Source: Pirellulaceae bacterium
GTDB lineage: Bacteria; Planctomycetota; Planctomycetia; Pirellulales; Pirellulaceae
Assembly (NCBI GenBank): GCA_022448645.1
Contig: JAKVBZ010000033.1
Location: 1-51,036 of the forward strand
Direction: 5' to 3'
DNA length: 51,036 nucleotides
Position 1 is the first letter of the stretch. Every line of letters begins with the position of its first letter. The position numbers were made by a program, and so were the translations under genes. The notes beneath the pieces are model-generated. The model had not been told where the DNA came from. It made no database searches and saw only the letters and a program-made list of their open reading frames with translations. Shown one piece after another: positions 45,312 to 51,036 of the stretch.

Positions 45312-46208
45312 TTAGCGTTTGCGGTACCAAGCCAACAACCCGCCCAGGCACATTGCCAACAGAGCCAAGGAAGTAGGTTCTGGTACAACAGAAGCAGCGT
45401 TGTAGTGCGCCAAAACTCGGTCGGCAGACAACGCTGTACCGTTATAAACCGCTACCTCGTCGACGTAGCCTGCGTAGTCATTACCACCAGTACAGCAGGT
45501 GCCCAAGGTTCCAATGAAGAAATCACCGGATGCTGGTGCACCAGGACCTTTATTGATGTTGTCTTCAAAAGCGACCTGTTGGCCGTTGAGGTAAAGGGCC
45601 ATCTCGTTCGACCCGTTATAGGTGCCCACGACGTGTGTCCACTCGTTTAGAACCACGGTGTTGGCAGCAGAATCAGCTCTATGGTTGTGTCCTGCCCAAC
45701 CGTCGGTGTGAAACCTCACATTTTCAGCGGGATTCGCGCCACTACCCGAATTGACGATAAAGGCGTCCGCTGCGCCGGTCCCATCAGCTCGCGAAACTAC
45801 GTGGTAATTACTTTGCCCCGAACGGTGAGCATCTGGTTTCATAAAGTACTCCATCGAAAACGGTTTACCCGTTTCCAGGTCCAACACATGGTTGGTATCA
45901 AGGATCTCGATGTAGGAATTCACACCGTCGAAATGGGCGGCCGTGTCCCCGTCAGCAAGTGCGCCCGCAACCCCTAAGGTTATTCCACCATTCACAGAGC
46001 CATTCTCGGCAGCACTAGCGCTAGAATCGCTGGCAACCGAACCCGAGCCAGCAGCCTCGCCCAAGCGATAATAACCGACCGGATTATCGGCCGTGACTTC
46101 TTGGTAGTAAGTTAGACACAGGCCATCGGTGGCAATCAAAGCCATAACGACCATGGCCAATACGACCTTAAGGGACACTAAATTTAAAGTTACTTCTGCT
46201 TTCTTCAT
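45312..46208 (-). CDS. LamG-domain PEP-CTERM surface protein (copy B)
   Basis: A protein of 298 residues with the start at 46208, because GAGGAG lies nine bases before that ATG. The signal peptide is KAEVTLNLVSLKVVLAMVVM. The LamG domain (YYRLGEAAGSGSVASD, SMEYFMKPDAHRSGQSNYHVVSR, NEWTHVVGTYNGSNEMALYL) runs to about residue 265, and the tail VVPEPTSLALLAMCLGGLLAWYRKR is the PEP-CTERM signal. Unlike copy A it has no beta-repeat region, so the two are paralogues with different ends. An almost unchanged DNA tract is shared with copy A at a constant distance of 1260 bp. Confidence 0.9.
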   Translation of the reverse strand: MKKAEVTLNLVSLKVVLAMVVMALIATDGLCLTYYQEVTADNPVGYYRLGEAAGSGSVASDSSASAAENGSVNGGITLGVAGALADGDTAAHFDGVNSYIEILDTNHVLDLETGKPFSMEYFMKPDAHRSGQSNYHVVSRADGTGAADAFIVNSGSGANPAENVRFHTDGWAGHNHRADSAANTVVLNEWTHVVGTYNGSNEMALYLNGQQVAFEDNINKGPGAPASGDFFIGTLGTCCTGGNDYAGYVDEVAVYNGTALSADRVLAHYNAASVVPEPTSLALLAMCLGGLLAWYRKR

Positions 46209-47328
46209 TGAGATTAACTCCTCATTTAAAAAAGGTGTGACAATGAAATACAAGTTTCAAATTCTAAAAAAACGATATTTACCTCACTATGAACCAGCGC
46301 GCACATGAGGCGGTCCGGCGCGGGATTCGCCGTCACTACGCTGCTGCCTACGACGCATAAACGAACGTCGTCGCTGGTCATCCCACATTGGTATCCTTCA
46401 ATTCCCGCCTGTTTTTAACCAACCAATTCTCCGGACACCGACCGTTCCTTTAACGGTTGCCCGGCACAGGACGACAACGGTGTCCCATCCTAGTTGGCAA
46501 ATCACTGGCGATTCAATCCATTTCATTTACTGCACACGACTCCACACACAACCAATCACATGTGGATCGGTGCACGATCTAACGTGTTCGCACATCTATC
46601 ACAGGCACACCTACCTATCTCGGGCGCAAACACCCTCAAAAGGCATGCAAACCTATCCTAGACGCAAGTTCCGGGAGCTGCCTGTTGCCAACTACCGGGT
46701 AAATAAAGTGGTACGGTCGTCATCGACCGCATCACTTTCTTCACAGGGAACAAGCGTGAACTTAGCGCAAAGACCAAATACGCAAAACAGCGTATGGTTA
46801 GGCACAGAAGACCTCTGTCAACGAAGGATCGGCTGAAAACAGCCGGAACAGAGGTAAATTTGGATCACGAGCAAATAAGAAAAAAAGTAGTGGGAACTCG
46901 TCTCCACAAGCCTAAAAGTATTACACAACTCATCGAGTCTAATTTCAAGCTTGTAATTTGTCAAGCATTGGAATCGCCATCATTTTCAGTTTTTCAAAAA
47001 AGAGGAGCATCATGGACAGGGAATCACCCAACCGTTTGCGAATGAATGGTTTACATCATTCGGCCGACATTCACGAACGACAATGAACTGTGTCTCGTGC
47101 TTGGAAGTTCGACCAAGCTCAGTTCAGCTGCACGAAGAAGCGATTTGGGGAGCCCCTTTGATGGAGCATTCGCTCGGTCCAGCCTTCCAGTTCTGAGACG
47201 ATACCCGGTGTGATGGGGACTTGTGCCCCTACGCAGTCGTTCGTCTGATGCCAGTCCGTCCATTCAAGTCTCCACTCTCAACCCTGTCGTATAGATGATG
47301 CGTTAGTATCTCAATCACGGCAAATCGC

Positions 47329-47346
47329 AACCCGAAGCGGCGGGTT
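47329..47346. repeat. Short palindrome of the AACCCGA repeat family
   Basis: AACCCG (47329-47334), loop AAGCGG, CGGGTT (47341-47346). The first arm starts with the same AACCCGA as the repeats at 47384 and 49157. Confidence 0.55.
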
Positions 47347-47383
47347 TGATGTTGGATTCACGTAGTGTTTTCTGGAAAATCAC

Positions 47384-47450
47384 AACCCGAATCGTCAGCG
47401 AGGGGTAAAGTGTACAGCAACCTTATTCCTCGCTTGCACCTTTCGACATG
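47384..47450. repeat. Imperfect palindromic REP-like element
   Basis: AACCCGAATCGTCAGCGAGG at 47384-47403 is followed about 25 bases later by a partly complementary arm (TTCCTCGCTTGCACCTTTCG, near 47424-47445). The arms pair mainly through AGCGAGG/CCTCGCT and CGAA/TTCG. From memory, extragenic palindromes with an AACCCGA...AGCGAGG arm are common in Rhodopirellula-type genomes; this could not be checked here. Confidence 0.6.
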
Positions 47451-47559
47451 CTACAACATCAGGCGGCCTGGATTTTCCGCCGCTGCCAAGCATTTACCGT
47501 CATCAGCAAGACGTCGAACCTGCCACAGGTTTCGGGACAGAACACAACCCACCTGGGAC

Positions 47560-49122
47560 TCACTTGCGACACAACACCACTCGACGCACTGCCAACTCTC
47601 TTTCGCCGCCAAGGATCGCTATTCTGAGGTCAGCTCCATTGCATCGGTTGGCGAAGCGGCAGGCAGGCAACGTAAATTTCGCCATGCTCCACTGACCTGA
47701 GCCTTGGATTTCCTGCGTATCTGTGGAGCGAAACGCGCCGTCTCGAACGCTAGACTTGGTATCAAAACTGTCGTATTGGACCGACAAAGACTGGCACCCT
47801 GCATCAAGATAATGAACTTCTAACTCCATGTCTTCGCCAGATCGGTCAAACGCGAAACTGTCGTCTACTGAGAAATAAAGATACCTCGTCTGGTCGCGAC
47901 CTTCATGATGATGAGAGACCACAGCCGCGAAGTCTTCCAACCTCCGCAAGCTCCACGCCCCGTCCGCGATGTTGCGATCAACCGTGACTCCGTTCGGCAT
48001 TCCTGGCTTCCAATCTACCTGCCGAGAACCCGAAAACTTGCCATGGGGCGTGGTTTGCGTTTTGGTATGCCACAAATCGGCGAACAGTCGCGTAAGGACC
48101 AAGTAAGTACGACCGTACTCACGCGATTCAGCAATATCGGTACCCTCGTGCCACTCGTTCCATGTTTCTACGTGAATCATCCATGGACGACGGTCCGGAT
48201 GGAGTTGCAACAACTGCTTCCACCGATCGACATAGGTCTTTCCATTGTTTCTCTCTACGACCAAAGGCTTACGTCCTGGTACGGCTGTATGATCGTATCC
48301 AGGCCCCAGCGCTGCCACTTGCGAATCAATCTGCAACCGCACGGATCCGCCCCATTGATAAACGGCGTCTGCGGTTCCCTGCCAATCTCGCATTTTGACG
48401 ATGAATGGCTCGACACTAAAGTCCGCTTGGAAGCGTCTCCGCAATTGGTCGAACTGGTTGGGTGATTGCTGTTTGCTAAAACTCGCGGTGTACAAGAAGA
48501 GGATCGGTTTTCCATCCACACGGGCCCACTTGTCTGGCGGGATCAAACTAAAGTAATCCCGAATGGATGTGTAAAAGTAATCAAATCCCCATTCAGTACT
48601 CAGGTCGACATGAACATTAGAACCATCCTTCTGAAAGGAATTGTGTCGCAAAATAGAAGAATCGAAAAACAGGCCGATGGCAGGGGGTGCCAAACCTTCG
48701 TCTAGAAGTGCATCGTGTGCTTTGACCAACGGAGGTAAGCCAGCAAAGCTCCACCGGCTATACTTGCCTGGAATTCCCCAATAAACCGGCACGAGAAAAT
48801 CAACACCCGCCTCGATCATGTCGCGCAACTGCGTTTGATGCCAGGCGGTACTTTTATAAGAAAGACCCTTCGTCGTCGGAGGGTGAGTGGTAAAAGCATC
48901 CGACCCGTCGCCGTTAAAAATATGTGCCTTCGAGTCGACGTCATACCAATAAAAATAACTCGTCCCCACCACTGGCTGTCCCGCTTGAAACGTCTGTGCA
49001 CCTTGATGATCCTTAGCAGACAAAGCAAAATATTGGCCAGGTGGAGTTTGTGGCAAATCCGATTCCGCAGCAGCACTTTGGAATACCACGACAACGATCA
49101 GGAAGGTTAGTACTTTTTGCAT
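47560..49122 (-). CDS. Secreted DUF5010/GH99-like glycosidase-type protein
   Basis: A protein of 520 residues with a signal peptide (MQKVLTFLIVVVVFQSAAAES). The first 330 residues look like a TIM barrel: VVGTSYFYWYDVDSK, MIEAGVDFLVPVYWGIPG, KPILFLYTAS and HVETWNEWHEGTDIAESREYGRTYL, which resemble DUF5010 and GH99/GH71-like enzymes. The acidic NEWHEG region is a likely catalytic site. The rest (about 360-520) is a beta-sandwich that probably binds carbohydrate. It is not PEP-CTERM tagged. It is divergent from a Tat-exported Gfo/Idh/MocA gene. A role in polysaccharide breakdown fits, but the substrate is unknown. Confidence 0.85.
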   Translation of the reverse strand: MQKVLTFLIVVVVFQSAAAESDLPQTPPGQYFALSAKDHQGAQTFQAGQPVVGTSYFYWYDVDSKAHIFNGDGSDAFTTHPPTTKGLSYKSTAWHQTQLRDMIEAGVDFLVPVYWGIPGKYSRWSFAGLPPLVKAHDALLDEGLAPPAIGLFFDSSILRHNSFQKDGSNVHVDLSTEWGFDYFYTSIRDYFSLIPPDKWARVDGKPILFLYTASFSKQQSPNQFDQLRRRFQADFSVEPFIVKMRDWQGTADAVYQWGGSVRLQIDSQVAALGPGYDHTAVPGRKPLVVERNNGKTYVDRWKQLLQLHPDRRPWMIHVETWNEWHEGTDIAESREYGRTYLVLTRLFADLWHTKTQTTPHGKFSGSRQVDWKPGMPNGVTVDRNIADGAWSLRRLEDFAAVVSHHHEGRDQTRYLYFSVDDSFAFDRSGEDMELEVHYLDAGCQSLSVQYDSFDTKSSVRDGAFRSTDTQEIQGSGQWSMAKFTLPACRFANRCNGADLRIAILGGERELAVRRVVLCRK

Positions 49123-49156
49123 TTCGGTAACGTCCTTAGAAGTTGCGCTATATTGT

Positions 49157-49201
49157 AACCCGACGGATAAGCGAGGAAAAAAGCGTTAACTTCATCCGTC
49201 G
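49157..49201. repeat. REP-like element in a divergent promoter region
   Basis: AACCCGACGGATAAGCGAGG at 49157-49176 resembles the 47384 element. CGACGGAT (49161-49168) pairs with ATCCGTCG (49194-49201). It lies between the glycosidase-type gene and the Gfo/Idh/MocA gene. Confidence 0.6.
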
Positions 49202-49334
49202 CTGACGCGATTAGAAATTGGCATTTCCCCAAGAGAAAACGCGCCGGCGCTACTTCAAAAGTAACCCCTGTGAGTGATCCATGGAATCGTCCTACAAAAA
49301 GCTTAACCAATCCCTTATTACAAGGAAGAACCCC

Positions 49335-50558
49335 GTGAACCCTGCCCCCAACCGACGCAAGTTTTTGGCAACCACGATGGCAACTGGTGCGGCCCTCACG
49401 CTACCAGCCGCCAGCTACGCTCGCATCAAAGGTGCGAATGAGCGGATTTCCATCGGCCTGATTGGCTGTGGCAATCGAGGTCATGGCGTGCAAATCCCCT
49501 TTATCGCCAAACACGCGTCTGCAGAAAATGTCGAAATCACAGCGGCTTCTGACCCTTGGCAAGTTTCACGAGATCATGCTGCCGCCGGCATCCAAGACCA
49601 CTTCGGCGTCCAAGCGCGTCTTTGTGAATCTCACGACGAGTTACTCGGGATGAAAGACATCGACGCCGTCATGATCACTTCCTGTGACCACCAGCACGCT
49701 CGGCAACTCGAGGCAGCGGTGCAAGCAGGCAAGGATGTCTATTGCGAAAAACCCATCGCCAAGAACATCGAGGAACTCAATCGAACCTATGACGCGGTCA
49801 AAGAAACAGGCCAGGTCGTTCAGGCTGGCACTCAGCTGCGCAGTTTGTCGTCCGTTTCCGGAGCTCGATCGGTCTACCAATCCGGTGTGTTGGGTAACGT
49901 TTCCCGCATCGAACAACGCCGTAACGGAAATCGCCCCTTCTGGTACAACTACATTCGCGACGTGAAACGCCAGGATGTGAACTGGAACGAATTCGTCATG
50001 GGCGCCTCGAAACGCGAGTTTGACCCAGTCGCTTATTCAGCCTGGATGGGCTACGGCGACTTCTGTGACGGACCGATTCCACAATTAGCAGTTCACTTTA
50101 TGGATGCAGTGCACTTTATTACAGGTGCCGTCGTCCCCGAGACCTGCGTCTGTCACGGGGGCTTGTTTACTTGGAAAGACGAGAACAAGTTTGATGTCCC
50201 GGACCACGTGCAGGCACTCTGGACTTATCCCGAAGGATTCATGGTCAGCTTCAGCACGAATTTTGGCAACGGTACGGACAACACCATCAGGTTCTCTGGA
50301 GATGAAGGAACTCTGGATCTTACGGATTGGAATAAACCACGTTTGTTACGCAGCGGCCACCAAGAGGACATCGAGCCTATTTCTCGTCCCGATCATTGGC
50401 TCGATTGGCTGCAATGTCTGCGATCCAGAAAATCTCCGAATGCGTCTATCGAAGCGGGTTATTACCAAACGATACCGTGCTTGATGGCCGTGAAGGCATA
50501 TGAAACGGGCCGCCGTATGGTATTTGACCCGCAGCGCCGCACGATTGAAGAAGGATAA
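49335..50558 (+). CDS. Tat-exported Gfo/Idh/MocA-family oxidoreductase
   Basis: A protein of 407 residues. The start is GTG at 49335, with AAGGAAG seven bases upstream; this places the twin-arginine signal NRRKFLATTMATGAALTLPAASYA directly at the N-terminus. The Rossmann part begins ISIGLIGCGNRGHGV, the catalytic motif YCEKPIAKNIEELN comes near residue 140, and the rest is the usual substrate domain (IPQLAVHFMDAVHFITGAV). Tat export implies folding with NAD(P) before crossing the membrane. Such proteins are abundant in planctomycetes and act on periplasmic sugars or glycosides; the substrate is unknown. Confidence 0.92.
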   Translation: MNPAPNRRKFLATTMATGAALTLPAASYARIKGANERISIGLIGCGNRGHGVQIPFIAKHASAENVEITAASDPWQVSRDHAAAGIQDHFGVQARLCESHDELLGMKDIDAVMITSCDHQHARQLEAAVQAGKDVYCEKPIAKNIEELNRTYDAVKETGQVVQAGTQLRSLSSVSGARSVYQSGVLGNVSRIEQRRNGNRPFWYNYIRDVKRQDVNWNEFVMGASKREFDPVAYSAWMGYGDFCDGPIPQLAVHFMDAVHFITGAVVPETCVCHGGLFTWKDENKFDVPDHVQALWTYPEGFMVSFSTNFGNGTDNTIRFSGDEGTLDLTDWNKPRLLRSGHQEDIEPISRPDHWLDWLQCLRSRKSPNASIEAGYYQTIPCLMAVKAYETGRRMVFDPQRRTIEEG

Positions 50559-50656
50559 CGGAGCAATCCGGATACTCACTTCTGGCCGTTACCAATTGAT
50601 TTAACAACCCTTTCCTTGTGGGGGGGCTGTTCATGATTGTTTCACGTTCCAATTAC

Positions 50657-50690
50657 CCAGCGTGGAGCGCGGAAACCGCGCCCCACGCGG
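50657..50690. repeat. Strong hairpin downstream of the oxidoreductase gene
   Basis: GCGTGG-A-GCGCGG (50660-50672), loop AAA, CCGCGC-C-CCACGC (50676-50688). The stem has 12 pairs with one A-C mismatch, and CCC/GGG extends it with a bulge. No T run follows on either strand. It lies between convergent genes, so it may act as a bidirectional transcription barrier or be a repeated palindrome. Confidence 0.6.
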
Positions 50691-50726
50691 GCAGGAATTC
50701 AGCTTTATCGGTTTTAACGTACGACC

Positions 50727-51036
50727 CTACCGGCTCCGTCGAAACCGAATCCTAGCGAGACCAATCAGGCCTGTCATCAACAGGATCAGCGTCGTCGGTT
50801 CGGGAACCATCGCTGCTTGAACTTCAGCCTGAGTCAATGCTGTGTTGTAGAGCTTGACTTCGTCGATCATTCCATTGAAGAAATTACCCGGGTGTTGAGC
50901 ATTGCGAGCCCCGATGGTGAGTCGAGGGCTACCGGTGTAGCCAATCGCCCCGGCCTGGGTAACGGAATCAATCAAGTTTCCGTCAACGTAATGCGTCAAG
51001 GTGGTTCCGTCATACGTCGCCGCTACGTGTGTCCAC
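50727..51036 (-). CDS. LamG-domain PEP-CTERM protein, C-terminal part (cut by window edge)
   Basis: The frame is open to the right edge, so the N-terminal part lies outside. The visible 102 or so residues show the end of a LamG domain (WTHVAATYDGTTLTHYVDGN, RLTIGARNAQHPGNFFNGMIDEVKLYNTALTQAEVQAA) and the sorting tail VPEPTTLILLMTGLIGLARIRFRRSR. It is a different LamG subtype from copies A and B. The neighbouring hairpin at 50657-50690 lies just beyond its stop. Confidence 0.85.
   Translation of the reverse strand, partial: WTHVAATYDGTTLTHYVDGNLIDSVTQAGAIGYTGSPRLTIGARNAQHPGNFFNGMIDEVKLYNTALTQAEVQAAMVPEPTTLILLMTGLIGLARIRFRRSR

Larger units (their letters stand above)
46209..47559. other. 1.35-kb spacer, the largest non-coding stretch of the window
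   Basis: No intact gene is supported. Two parts are notable. First, 47119-47277 on the minus strand is an open stretch of 52 codons with protein-like wording (for example VPITPGIVSELEGWTERML) but no start codon, bounded by stops; it could be a gene remnant. Second, 47329-47450 holds palindromic repeat material, annotated separately. The left end should carry the promoter of LamG copy B. Confidence 0.45.

Noticed and set aside
46480..46836. 118-codon plus-strand frame in the large spacer
   Set aside because: His/Thr/Ser-rich without SD, signal or domain pattern; likely chance.

Overview
The window is chromosomal DNA from a member of the Planctomycetota, most likely of the Pirellulales/Rhodopirellula type. 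Taxonomic evidence read from the sequence: four secreted proteins end in a PEP-CTERM sorting tail (VPEP, hydrophobic helix, basic end), two of them with LamG domains; there are several Gfo/Idh/MocA oxidoreductases (one with a Tat signal), a DUF1080 protein, a DUF5010/GH99-like glycosidase, an isolated FlgM-type anti-sigma factor and many alternative start codons. Genes are mostly single or in pairs, on both strands, with large spacers.

Layout. 0.5-5.4 kb: a nitrogen-control run on the minus strand, amtB -> glnB (PII) -> glnD, then infA. 5.6-7.7 kb: an HpcH/HpaI aldolase and a dockerin-like PEP-CTERM protein. 7.9-8.8 kb: a decayed HtrA-like serine protease with PDZ domain. 8.8-23.1 kb: mainly housekeeping genes: alaS, rimO, pgsA + CPBP protease, an oxidoreductase, an LpxL-type acyltransferase followed by a Rieske protein and a double-GNAT protein, ispG, trmL, an AAA+ ATPase with a winged-helix-like front, and nadC. 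23.2-27.4 kb: a candidate small RNA or attenuator, a CheY-like receiver, a Dabb protein, an unknown CxxC protein, an ABC-F ATPase and a tiny Gly/Tyr/His-rich exported protein. 27.8-28.2 kb: Hsp20.

Accessory part, 28.4-33.7 kb: a complete-looking IS1380-family element with imperfect 21-bp inverted repeats, followed by a visibly GC-richer gene for a large secreted LamG/TIM-barrel-type protein and a relic region with Asp-rich coding traces. 33.7-38.7 kb: a FixJ-like regulator and its multi-PAS histidine kinase, xylose isomerase, and an exported EF-hand protein. 39.3-43.2 kb: a small unknown ORF with a very strong ribosome binding site, a FlgM-like anti-sigma factor, a Fur-family regulator, a transglutaminase-like protein and a DUF1080 protein. 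43.5-51 kb: two paralogous LamG/PEP-CTERM genes that share an almost identical DNA tract, a DUF5010/GH99-like secreted protein flanked by degenerate palindromic repeats, a Tat-exported Gfo/Idh/MocA protein, and the C-terminal end of a third LamG/PEP-CTERM gene cut by the window edge.

Biologically the window combines nitrogen sensing (AmtB/PII/GlnD), translation and membrane-lipid housekeeping, and a surface/carbohydrate lifestyle. I found no CRISPR array, prophage, tRNA or rRNA gene. No single obviously new system is present. The best candidates for undescribed biology are the small transcribed element at 23.2 kb, the strong-SD mini-ORF next to flgM, the palindromic repeat family at 47.3-49.2 kb, and the LamG tract homogenisation.
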